Positions 1 to 6,304 of a stretch of DNA of 6,304 nt are shown here, piece after piece. A model generated the notes under the pieces. It searched no databases. It saw only the letters and a program-made list of their open reading frames with translations, and was not told where the DNA came from. Numbering within the stretch: position 1 is the stretch's first letter; each line of letters opens with the position of its first letter. A program made the position numbers and the translations under genes. The DNA is from Candidatus Bathyarchaeota archaeon (GTDB lineage: Archaea; Thermoproteota; Bathyarchaeia; Bathyarchaeales; Bathyarchaeaceae). The stretch spans positions 1-6,304 of the forward strand of contig QMYO01000104.1 in NCBI GenBank assembly GCA_003662715.1, read 5' to 3'.

Positions 1-674
1 CAATGGAACTTTGTAATTTGGCGAGAGATCAGGGTAGGGTTAACATGGTAGGTTATAATAGGAGATTCACCGTTACATTTAGAAAAGCCAAGGAAATTCT
101 AGATGAAGGAACTTTAGGAGAGTTGGTCTTCTTTGAAGGATATGCTTACTCCTCTGATCTTCTTGAAGTTGAAGTAAATTCTAAGTCCTTACCAAGAGAC
201 GGCGTTCTTAGAGACTTAGGATGTCATGTTATAGACTTGGCATTTTGGTTCTTCGGTGAATTAAAGGTGGAAATAGCAGAAATTAAATCAATAATTAGTG
301 AAGGCTCTGAAGATTTTGTCTATCTAAGAATTAAGACGCTGGAGGGTTTGGAGGGAGAGATCAAAAGCTCATGGTGTATGAAAAATTATCGTCTCCCAGA
401 GATAGGATTAATAATAAGAGGCTCTAAAGGAATAATGAAGGTTAACGATGACAAGTTAGAGTTGAAACTGAGTAATGATAAAACAGTCACATGGTATAGG
501 CATGATCTAGGTGATAACGTGCCTTTTCTTCTTGGAGGAGCGGAATACTTCCGTGAGGATGAAGCCTTTATAAGAGCAATATTAGAAGGTCATAACGTTG
601 AGCCCAGTTTTCAGACTGCTCTTAAAGTAGAGCAAGTTATAGCTCAGGTGAAAGAGACGGCGAGAAAAAAATGA
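1..674 (+). CDS. Gfo/Idh/MocA-family oxidoreductase, C-terminal part (5' end cut by window)
   Basis: This is the C-terminal two thirds of an NAD(P)-dependent sugar or nucleotide-sugar oxidoreductase. The reading frame is open from the window edge, and the ATG at position 3 is probably internal. The protein begins with LARDQGRVNMVGYNRRF, which in this family follows the Rossmann domain and its EKP motif. The nucleotide-binding GxGxxA and the catalytic Lys of EKP therefore lie outside the window. The substrate-binding alpha/beta domain is complete. It includes LRDLGCHVIDLAFWFFG (residues 69-85 of the visible part), where Asp71, His75 and Asp78 match the family's D-x3-H-x2-D pattern near the active site, and the usual ending EDEAFIRAILEG...PSFQTALKVEQVI. 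The visible part is 223 residues, against 320-370 for the whole family. Its stop overlaps the next start by ATGA, so the two are probably translationally coupled. Arginine codons are 12 AGA/AGG to 2 CGN. Substrate unknown; family call firm. Confidence 0.9.
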   Translation, partial: MELCNLARDQGRVNMVGYNRRFTVTFRKAKEILDEGTLGELVFFEGYAYSSDLLEVEVNSKSLPRDGVLRDLGCHVIDLAFWFFGELKVEIAEIKSIISEGSEDFVYLRIKTLEGLEGEIKSSWCMKNYRLPEIGLIIRGSKGIMKVNDDKLELKLSNDKTVTWYRHDLGDNVPFLLGGAEYFREDEAFIRAILEGHNVEPSFQTALKVEQVIAQVKETARKK

Positions 675-1588
675 ATGATGAGAAGGTACTACTAGTCGGA
701 GATAATCCTTTTCATGGTGTGAGCCATCTCTCGCAGGAGAGAGCCACGTCAAGAGGGGAAAAGTTAACCAATCCAAGTTATGCTGCTGAGCTGGTCATAA
801 CTTCTGTTGAGAACGGTGCTGACGGCTTTATGTTTACTGTGAGCGAGACTACTCTTTCAATACTTCGGATAATTAGCCGGAGGGAAGAGTACAATCAACT
901 ACAGCTTTATGCCATAGTTCCATACACCTATGAATTTGTTAGGTCAGCTCCTCTTGCTGGAGGAATTCCTGGTTTAGCCAGAAAGCTGGCTAAGGAGATA
1001 GCTTCTTCGAGAAACTGGAGAGCAGTGGTAAACGGCGTGACAGGGATTATAACAACCACCCCTACAGCCCTTTTAAGAAGCTACCTGATTTATGAGGTCT
1101 TTAGATTAAAATCAGCGGCAGGCAAAAGAGCAAACTTGGTTTCCCTATTGCTTCATGAGCTGGTAACTGACATGGCTTTGGCTCTTAATATGGATTGGCT
1201 TTTTAGAATGTATATAGATTTCGTGAGCAGTGTCAGAATAAAGCCCGGCTTTGAAACTCGCAACTTTCCATGCTTGGTGCAAAAGTTTAAAGAGTGGGGG
1301 ATAGACTTCAATGGAATAGTGATGGCTGCTCCATTTAATTCCATAGGCTTTCAAATGTGCCCCTCCAGAGAGAAATGCGAAGAAGCACTGGCGGAAATCC
1401 CTGAAGCTGAAGTAATAGCATTCAGCATTTTGGCAGCGGGATACCTCAAGCTTCCCGAGGCAATAGAATATGTAGTAAATCTGCCCAACCTAAAGGGGGT
1501 TGCCGTCGGGGCCTCAAAGGAATGCCATGTACGTCAGACGTTCAACGTTCTTAAGAAAAGATGTAAGTGTTCTGGGCTGGAGCTATGA
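671..1588 (+). CDS. Conserved-type protein of unknown function, probable TIM-barrel fold
   Basis: A 305-residue protein with no function I can name. The sequence alternates short hydrophobic strands with helices in a way that suggests a (beta/alpha)8 barrel: KVLLVGDNPFHGVSHL at the N-terminus, DGFMFTV (51-57), LQLYAIVPY (77-85), WRAVVNGVTG (116-125), FNGIVMAAPFNSIGFQM (213-229), EVIAFSILAAGYL (247-259) and LKGVAVGASKECHVRQTF (274-291). The last glycine-rich strand resembles the C-terminal phosphate-binding loops of barrel enzymes, including aldo-keto reductase-like ones. Strand-end polar residues such as Asp11, Asn12, His16 and His162 are candidates for an active site. Six cysteines (201, 230, 236, 285, 298, 300) crowd the C-terminal third. 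No signal peptide or membrane helix is seen, so it is probably cytosolic. The ATG at 671 is the only good start: it overlaps the upstream stop and has no strong ribosome site of its own. Coupling to the oxidoreductase suggests a shared sugar pathway (inference). Confidence 0.8.
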   Translation: MNDEKVLLVGDNPFHGVSHLSQERATSRGEKLTNPSYAAELVITSVENGADGFMFTVSETTLSILRIISRREEYNQLQLYAIVPYTYEFVRSAPLAGGIPGLARKLAKEIASSRNWRAVVNGVTGIITTTPTALLRSYLIYEVFRLKSAAGKRANLVSLLLHELVTDMALALNMDWLFRMYIDFVSSVRIKPGFETRNFPCLVQKFKEWGIDFNGIVMAAPFNSIGFQMCPSREKCEEALAEIPEAEVIAFSILAAGYLKLPEAIEYVVNLPNLKGVAVGASKECHVRQTFNVLKKRCKCSGLEL

Positions 1589-1591
1589 AAA

Positions 1592-2563
1592 ATGAGTAAG
1601 CTCACTGTCTCTGTCATCATCTGCACTTACACGGAGGAGCGCCTTACTGATATTAGGGAAGCAATATATTCTGTTAGGCAGCAAACTTATTCTCCTGACG
1701 AGGTATTGTTGGTGGTTGACAACAATGAGCACTTGTATGCAGAGCTTGCCGCGGAGTTCGGCGGTGATCTCCGTGTATTGATTAGTAACAAGAACACGGG
1801 TGTTTCCGCAGCGCGTAATGTAGGCATACGGGCAGCGAAGGGGGAAATTATTGCTTTCTTAGATGATGACACAGTGGCACAGCCCCAGTGGCTAGAGAGA
1901 CTGATAGAACATTATCAGGATGAAACAATTATCGGAGTCATGGGGGAAACATTGTTGACCTGGGCCAACGGAAAGCCGCCAGTTTGGTTCCCATGGGAGT
2001 TCGATTGGATACTTGGTGGCACAGCTCATAAACAGTTGCTGACTAACGGGCAAGAGGTTTACACCATTTCTGACCCCAACATGTCCTTTCGACGGGAGGT
2101 GCTGGTGTCCGCGGGGCTTTGGCGCGAGGGATTAGGGCAACAGGTGCGATCAGGGCGAAATGCCAGGGGAGGCGACATTGCGGAGATATGTCATAGAATC
2201 AGACAGGCCTATCCGCAAGGCCGGTTTATTTATGAACCTAGCGCTGTGGTGTTCCATAAACTGCCGGCGCCACGTGCCCGCCTTAGTTATTTCCTGCACT
2301 GTGCTTTCCTCGAAGGTGAGACACGAGCAAGTGTTGACCGAGTTACACGGATACGGAGCATGGGTAGGCAAATGTTTCCCACACACCAGGCTTACTTGCG
2401 CAATGTCTTGGCGAAGCGCTTGCCAGCCAGATTGTCGCGATTCTATCGACCTGTTTGCATACTACAGCTATTAGTTATGCTCCTCATCTTAGCACTGATG
2501 GCCGGTGGATATATTCGGGAGAGGGTTACACAGGGAAAACACCTGAAGAGATGTCAATCTTAG
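1592..2563 (+). CDS. Family 2 glycosyltransferase with C-terminal membrane helix (AglG-like)
   Basis: A 323-residue inverting GT-A glycosyltransferase. The N-terminus has the GT2 signature SVIICTYTEERL (7-18), then VVDNN (41-45) with the nucleotide-binding Asp43, NTGVSAARNVGIRAAKGEIIAFLDDDT (68-94) and the metal-binding DDD at 91-93. ISDPNMSFRREVL (159-171) is the usual acceptor-side segment. RGGDIAEICHRI (192-203) stands where many GT2 enzymes have an ED-x-x-x-R motif with the catalytic base, so Asp195 or Glu198 may serve. IYEPSAVVFHK (213-223) is also typical. One hydrophobic stretch near residues 288-307 probably anchors it in the membrane, facing a lipid-linked acceptor on the cytoplasmic side. 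Order and length resemble the archaeal AglG-type dolichyl-phosphate-sugar transferases and bacterial relatives (from memory, not a search). The start lies 3 bases after the previous stop, with GGAG at 1579-1582. Arginine codons are 21 CGN to 10 AGR, unlike the two genes before it. Donor and acceptor unknown. Confidence 0.92.
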   Translation: MSKLTVSVIICTYTEERLTDIREAIYSVRQQTYSPDEVLLVVDNNEHLYAELAAEFGGDLRVLISNKNTGVSAARNVGIRAAKGEIIAFLDDDTVAQPQWLERLIEHYQDETIIGVMGETLLTWANGKPPVWFPWEFDWILGGTAHKQLLTNGQEVYTISDPNMSFRREVLVSAGLWREGLGQQVRSGRNARGGDIAEICHRIRQAYPQGRFIYEPSAVVFHKLPAPRARLSYFLHCAFLEGETRASVDRVTRIRSMGRQMFPTHQAYLRNVLAKRLPARLSRFYRPVCILQLLVMLLILALMAGGYIRERVTQGKHLKRCQS

Positions 2564-2573
2564 AGCGGTGGTA

Positions 2574-2593
2574 ACTATGCACAAATTCATAGT
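2574..2593 (+). repeat. Short inverted repeat between the glycosyltransferase and the second oxidoreductase
   Basis: ACTATG (2574-2579) and CATAGT (2588-2593) are perfect 6-base complements around an 8-base loop. They lie between the stop at 2563 and the Shine-Dalgarno at 2605. The stem is short, mostly A:T and has no following T run, so it is not a credible terminator. It could be a weak hairpin in the leader, or chance. Confidence 0.3.
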
Positions 2594-2604
2594 AACGTGT
2601 CTTT

Positions 2605-2611
2605 AAGGAGG
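2605..2611 (+). promoter_or_regulatory. Strong ribosome binding site for the second oxidoreductase
   Basis: AAGGAGG, continued by A at 2612, is a perfect match to the anti-Shine-Dalgarno end of 16S rRNA. It lies 7 bases before the ATG at 2619. It fixes that start and is by far the strongest such site in the window. The other downstream genes have weak or partial sites, so this gene may be translated independently of its upstream neighbour. Confidence 0.85.
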
Positions 2612-2618
2612 AAGCAGA

Positions 2619-3707
2619 ATGACCAAGAATCGTGTAAAGGTAGGGATTGTTGGTTGTGGATTTATCACTCAGAATACTCACATACCAGCTTTACGGAAAT
2701 GCAGGAATGCTGAGATTGTAGCACTTTGTGATAGCAACGAAGAGCTAGCAAGAAAGGTTGCCCAAAAGTTTGGGATTGGCAAATATTATACTCATTTTGA
2801 TGAGATGCTGGAAAAAGAGAGACTTGATGTTGTGGATATTTGTACCCCGATAAATACGCACGCACCTTTGGCTATTCAAGCGATGAACGCTGGCTGTCAT
2901 GTGTTAATGGAGAAACCAATGGCTCTCACCGCCAGCGAAGCCAATGAAGTAGTGACTGTATCACGCAAAACTCATATGAAATGTTGTGTTATTCATAATA
3001 TGCTTTTCTTGCCCACGGTGCTGAGAATGAAATCTATCGTAAATGAGGGAACCATTGGAGATCTGGTACGGGTGGAGATTAAACAATGTTCCCCGCCGCA
3101 GGATTTCCCACCTGTTGCAGATCCAACTCACTGGTATCACAAGCTGCCTGGTGGGATATTCGGTGATAACTTGCCTCATCCGATATACCTAATGCGGGAA
3201 TTCTTAGGCGACGTGGAACCTCTAGCGGTTTACACTAGCAAAGTTGGCAGTCTAGAGCATCTGCCTGTTGACGAGGTTCAGATACTCCTAAAAGGGAATA
3301 GAGGCTTGGGTACGATTATCTCCTCATGTAATTGGTCTAGTCTGTGGACAATTGATATTCTCGGAACAAAAATGAATGTGCATGGTAACCTCAATAATTC
3401 ATATGTGATTATATACGGTGGAAAAACTAAGGCAGGGAAAGGAATCCCCACTTTATATGCTAGAGAAAACTTGAACCGGGCTCTTCAGATATTGGTCAGT
3501 ACGCTTTCTGCGGGAATAAAGTTAGCCATGGGCAAGCATACAGGACACCCCATTCTAATCAGTAAATTCATCGAAAGTGTCCAAAACAATAAAGAACCGC
3601 CTGTTACCGCAGAGCACGGCAGAGACGTTGTAAGGGTATGGGAAAAAGTAATTAACCAGGTGAATGCTATGAGGGCCAAGGGAGACACTAACAAACGAGT
3701 GATTTAA
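2619..3707 (+). CDS. Gfo/Idh/MocA-family NAD(P)-dependent oxidoreductase
   Basis: A complete 362-residue member of the family that oxidises or reduces sugars, inositols and nucleotide-sugars. Residues 1-120 form the Rossmann domain: KVGIVGCGFITQNTHIPAL carries the dinucleotide-binding Gly9, Gly12 and Gly14, VDICTPINTHAPLAIQAMNAG (72-92) is the conserved core, and EKP at 98-100 supplies the catalytic Lys99. The C-terminal domain contains GGIFGDNLPHPIYLMREFLGD (178-198). There Asp183 and His187 occupy the place of the usual Asp/His pair, so it looks active. Near the end are GH at 309-310 and PPVTAEHGRDVVRV (327-340), a common ending in this family. No signal or membrane segment is seen, so it is cytosolic. 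The start is set by the strong ribosome site. FkbM follows 4 bases after the stop. It is clearly different in sequence from the oxidoreductase at the left edge, so the two are not a recent duplication. Substrate not determinable; a role in sugar-precursor synthesis is inferred from context. Confidence 0.94.
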   Translation: MTKNRVKVGIVGCGFITQNTHIPALRKCRNAEIVALCDSNEELARKVAQKFGIGKYYTHFDEMLEKERLDVVDICTPINTHAPLAIQAMNAGCHVLMEKPMALTASEANEVVTVSRKTHMKCCVIHNMLFLPTVLRMKSIVNEGTIGDLVRVEIKQCSPPQDFPPVADPTHWYHKLPGGIFGDNLPHPIYLMREFLGDVEPLAVYTSKVGSLEHLPVDEVQILLKGNRGLGTIISSCNWSSLWTIDILGTKMNVHGNLNNSYVIIYGGKTKAGKGIPTLYARENLNRALQILVSTLSAGIKLAMGKHTGHPILISKFIESVQNNKEPPVTAEHGRDVVRVWEKVINQVNAMRAKGDTNKRVI

Positions 3708-3711
3708 GACT

Positions 3712-4623
3712 ATGATCCAGCTCGTTATATGCACAGCTACCTTATTATTCCGCGTAGGGCTATTAAGGATACCATTTGTGCAGAGACTTGCCGTTAATAT
3801 TTATTGTCGTCTGTTGTACCCCCTGGTTTTGCATCGTATCTTCCATCTCCAACATGCCATTGTCAATATCGATGGATATCGTTTTTGTGTCCCACTTGGT
3901 GATCGTGGCGGTATAGGGATGGCAACCCTTGGGTACCCCGCCAAGTCTTACATGGCATCGGTATTCAAGCAAGTAGTCAAGCCAGGGATGACTGTAGTAG
4001 ATATCGGAGCATATGTAGGTTATTATACTATAATAGCAAGTAAGATAGTCGGTAACAGTGGGAAAGTCTTCAGCTTCGAGCCTGATCCCAGCAATTATAG
4101 CATATTACTCCGAAACATCGAAGCAAATAGGTGTCACAATGTGGTTTCTATTCAAAAGGCGGTTAGCGATCGATCTGGCCATTTGATCTTCTTTTTAAAT
4201 CCTATAGATTCGACATGTCATACTTTATACCCTTTAGAAGGTCGAGGAGTCAAGAAAATCTCTGTAGAATGCTGCAAGCTTGATGACCTTCTAGCAGATG
4301 AGCGTGTGGAGATTATCAAGATGGACATCGAAGGTGCAGAGCTGGTAGCTCTACAAGGGATGACCCGTACCCTTGCGTATAATCCAGACATTATTCTATT
4401 CATAGAACTTCAGCCCACAAACCTAAAACGGGCTGGTGCATCCCCTTTAGATCTCATAACCTTCTTAGAAGAGCAGAACTTTGAAGTTTTTCTTATTGAC
4501 GAAGAAAGAGGCAGGCTTATAGGAGGAATTGCGGATATGCCACCGCGGCACAAAGAGTCGAACTTGCTCTGCGTCAGAGGGGCCAAGGCCTATGGGTTGG
4601 TTAATCATGTCATTACATGTTAG
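3712..4623 (+). CDS. FkbM-family SAM-dependent methyltransferase
   Basis: A 303-residue class I methyltransferase of the FkbM type. These enzymes usually O-methylate hydroxyls and are frequent in polysaccharide and glycolipid clusters, where they methylate sugars. The SAM-binding motif I is TVVDIGAYVGYYTIIAS (94-110). It is followed by the acidic strand FSFEPDPSNYSILLRNIEAN (120-139), whose Glu123 would bind the SAM ribose, and by the family hallmark IIKMDIEGAELVALQGM (201-217). ILFIELQP (228-235) and LEEQNFEVFLID (252-263) complete the fold. Before the catalytic domain there are about 90 residues with a hydrophobic, arginine-punctuated start (roughly 1-45) that may touch the membrane but is not a clear signal peptide. 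The start lies 4 bases after the preceding stop and has only a partial ribosome site (GAGTGA at 3697-3702), so coupling to the oxidoreductase is likely. The methyl acceptor is unknown. Confidence 0.93.
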   Translation: MIQLVICTATLLFRVGLLRIPFVQRLAVNIYCRLLYPLVLHRIFHLQHAIVNIDGYRFCVPLGDRGGIGMATLGYPAKSYMASVFKQVVKPGMTVVDIGAYVGYYTIIASKIVGNSGKVFSFEPDPSNYSILLRNIEANRCHNVVSIQKAVSDRSGHLIFFLNPIDSTCHTLYPLEGRGVKKISVECCKLDDLLADERVEIIKMDIEGAELVALQGMTRTLAYNPDIILFIELQPTNLKRAGASPLDLITFLEEQNFEVFLIDEERGRLIGGIADMPPRHKESNLLCVRGAKAYGLVNHVITC

Positions 4624-4715
4624 TATCTGTGAGCTAATGGGATCGGCAAATTTTGTCCGTGCTACTTACAAGCTATTTAGCTGTACTACCTCGATTCAGA
4701 ACTCGTGATGATAAC
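4624..4715 (+). other. 92-base gap before the membrane protein
   Basis: This is the longest stretch without an assigned gene. It holds no convincing promoter, terminator or RNA. AGCT-attt-AGCT at 4671-4682 is a 4-base inverted repeat, too short to mean anything alone. The reading frame of the downstream membrane protein is open from 4638, so part of this gap may be coding if TTG 4653 or GTG 4659 is the true start. Confidence 0.5.
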
Positions 4716-6304
4716 ATGATTAAACTAACTGCTAGACAGGCCATATTATGCTGGTCAGCAAGAAGGATTTCTGTTTTGCTTACCATAGTGGCCTTAATGT
4801 TATGGCCTTACAGCATCACCCAAGCTAAGCTTAACATCGGTTTCTATGGACTTATTCATAGCTTACCCGTCACCTTTTTTGTAGCCTTGGTTATTCTTAT
4901 TATTGCATCAGCTATACTTTGGACTTCCCCCTACAACGAGAGCAAGCTTTTATTTACGCAGTTGTTTTTTTTGATAACATCACTCTGGTTAGCCCCGTTC
5001 ATGGTAGGTAGCACTGTAGCAACTGCTCCCTGGATTTATGAATGGGCTGGATTTACTGAATATATATGCCGAACTGGTCATGTTGCGCAGCACATAATCC
5101 TTCAGCAGAATTGGCCTGGAGCTTTGATACTGTATTCAGTAGTGATCAATGTATCTGGTTTAAGTTCTCCCAGCGTGCTTATACAGCCAGCGCCTTTTGT
5201 TTTCCAGTTTGTTTTCCTACTGTTCTTATATTTATTTTTTAAATATACGCTCAGCGACAACCAAAAGAATCTATCTTTTGCTGGTTTATTCATCTTCACA
5301 TTAGCTAATTGGGGTCCACAGACATACCTTTCCTCACATACACTTGCATACGCTATTTTGTTGTTGATGCTATCTTTGCTAGTTAAGGAAACAATCTCAA
5401 AAAAAATTTCGCTAGCAGCTTCCAAAGCCATTGTTATTCTGCTCGGTGCATTTGTCGCTGTCACCCATGTGGTGACTAGTTTAATGGCCATAGCATTTGG
5501 ATTTGTCCGCTTCGTGGGAAGCCGGGGCAAGAATACTATTGTGGTCCTTTTTGGTATCTTCGTAGCCTCTTGGGCAATATATGTGACTACATCATTCTTC
5601 GAGTCCTCGCTACCTATGTATTTAGAGAATGCGTTGCGTTTAGATATTGTATTCCACCAAGGGATTATAGCCCCTAGAACTATAGGAAATGAGTCCCGTC
5701 AAGCAATTTCGCAAGTGAAAATCGTTACCACCATGCTTTTCTTGATTGTAGCATTTGTGGGCTTTTTATACAGTTTGAAGCGCTGTCGAGGGACTCATGT
5801 GGATTTGGCGATTCTTGGTTTTTCAACCTCAACCATATTAGTGGCCATTATTGTTGGCGGAAATTACACTTGGGAACTTCTTGATAGAATTTACCTCTCT
5901 ATACTACCTGGCATAGCCTACTTTGGGATTAAACTCATCAACTCAAAGCTTAAGGCCCTCTTATGTATTTTGCTAGTCGTTGCTATTCCGCTATTCTTTG
6001 TCTCACACTACGGTTCCCAAATTAGTTATCATGTCTCCCAATATCAATTTGCGGCTGCTGATTTTTTTGAAGCGCGTACAAACGAAGGTGAGCTGATAAC
6101 TTGGGGATGTATGGGTGCGGAAAAGAATATCGAACATTACTATCGTTTCTCATTCATTAAATTGAGGGATGATGACTCACTTCTATACCAGCAACCGAGC
6201 CGTTTCCACTACCGCTATGTCGAGATAGGAGACTATGAAGCGCGTAAAATGGAGTTTCTCTATTCCGACCGGCAATTTGTCACCGAAAGACACTACTTTC
6301 TAAG
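4716..6304 (+). CDS. Large polytopic membrane protein, glycan-related, unknown function (3' end cut by window)
   Basis: This frame is open from 4716 to the window end: 529 codons and two further bases with no stop. I count about 13 hydrophobic segments, near residues 17-35, 52-70, 78-97, 134-149, 160-176, 187-200, 208-224, 232-266 (probably two), 273-291, 336-353, 363-380, 393-406 and 411-429. A more polar tail then starts near 445 and continues past the edge. Visible motifs are HIILQQNWPG (126-135), NWGPQTYLSSHTLAY (198-212), VTHVVTS (249-255) and DRIYLSILPG (390-399). A loop motif with WPG, a polar Q-x-Y segment and a TH-x-x-T helix recall large membrane proteins of glycan clusters, possibly GT-C-like transferases or polymerases. 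I cannot assign one. Upstream the frame is open back to a TAA at 4635-4637. TTG 4653 and GTG 4659 are alternative starts, and ATG 4716 is preferred though it lacks a strong ribosome site. Coding is supported by the length and the hydrophobic periodicity. Confidence 0.85.
   Translation, partial: MIKLTARQAILCWSARRISVLLTIVALMLWPYSITQAKLNIGFYGLIHSLPVTFFVALVILIIASAILWTSPYNESKLLFTQLFFLITSLWLAPFMVGSTVATAPWIYEWAGFTEYICRTGHVAQHIILQQNWPGALILYSVVINVSGLSSPSVLIQPAPFVFQFVFLLFLYLFFKYTLSDNQKNLSFAGLFIFTLANWGPQTYLSSHTLAYAILLLMLSLLVKETISKKISLAASKAIVILLGAFVAVTHVVTSLMAIAFGFVRFVGSRGKNTIVVLFGIFVASWAIYVTTSFFESSLPMYLENALRLDIVFHQGIIAPRTIGNESRQAISQVKIVTTMLFLIVAFVGFLYSLKRCRGTHVDLAILGFSTSTILVAIIVGGNYTWELLDRIYLSILPGIAYFGIKLINSKLKALLCILLVVAIPLFFVSHYGSQISYHVSQYQFAAADFFEARTNEGELITWGCMGAEKNIEHYYRFSFIKLRDDDSLLYQQPSRFHYRYVEIGDYEARKMEFLYSDRQFVTERHYFL

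Noticed and set aside
3..5. ATG at position 3 as the true start of the first oxidoreductase
   Set aside because: A protein starting here would lack the whole Rossmann domain that the family needs. The frame is open to the window edge, so a cut gene is the simpler reading.
2160..2474. Second + strand frame of 104 codons inside the glycosyltransferase gene
   Set aside because: It overlaps the strongly supported GT2 frame and has no domain or ribosome site, so it is an alternate-frame shadow.
4671..4682. AGCT-attt-AGCT as a possible terminator after FkbM
   Set aside because: The stem is only 4 bases with no T run, too weak for an intrinsic terminator.
5102..5530. Open frame of 142 codons on the minus strand
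   Set aside because: It lies entirely antisense to the long membrane-protein frame, which is open for 529 codons with clear hydrophobic periodicity. The minus-strand product has no recognisable motif.
1..6304. Insertion sequences, CRISPR arrays, tRNA or rRNA genes, or a defence system
   Set aside because: No transposase motif, regularly spaced repeat, cloverleaf-like region or defence-type domain was seen. The window is almost fully occupied by glycan-related genes.

Overview
The window is a piece of a surface-polysaccharide or glycoconjugate biosynthesis cluster. Six genes all lie on the + strand and are packed head to tail. No RNA gene, insertion sequence, CRISPR array or convincing terminator is visible. 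The two edge genes are cut: the first lacks its N-terminal half, and the last runs off the right edge without a stop.

Layout: (1) 1-674, C-terminal part of a Gfo/Idh/MocA-type NAD(P)-dependent sugar oxidoreductase. (2) 671-1588, overlapping it by ATGA, a conserved-looking protein of unknown function that reads like a TIM barrel. (3) 1592-2563, a family 2 glycosyltransferase with a C-terminal membrane helix, resembling the dolichyl-phosphate-linked AglG-like group. (4) 2619-3707, a complete second Gfo/Idh/MocA oxidoreductase behind a strong Shine-Dalgarno. (5) 3712-4623, an FkbM-family methyltransferase. (6) 4716 to the end, a large polytopic membrane protein with about 13 hydrophobic segments and a soluble tail. 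It is open over 529 codons and easy to miss because it has no stop in the window.

Inferred joint role: the oxidoreductases would make or interconvert unusual (keto-, deoxy-, amino- or uronic-type) sugars. The glycosyltransferase would add a residue to a lipid-linked glycan at the membrane, and FkbM would O-methylate a sugar. The polytopic protein could be a polymerase, a GT-C-type transferase or another glycan-handling membrane enzyme. Substrates cannot be read from the sequence.

Organism: not assignable with confidence. Genes 1-2 are A+T-rich and use almost only AGA/AGG for arginine (26 of 32 by hand count). Gene 3 uses mainly CGN (21 of 31), and genes 4-6 are intermediate. This is a mosaic typical of polysaccharide loci assembled by horizontal transfer. 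The perfect Shine-Dalgarno before gene 4 fits a bacterium such as a Firmicute, but also many archaea. The AglG-like glycosyltransferase and AGR-rich genes 1-2 have an archaeal flavour.
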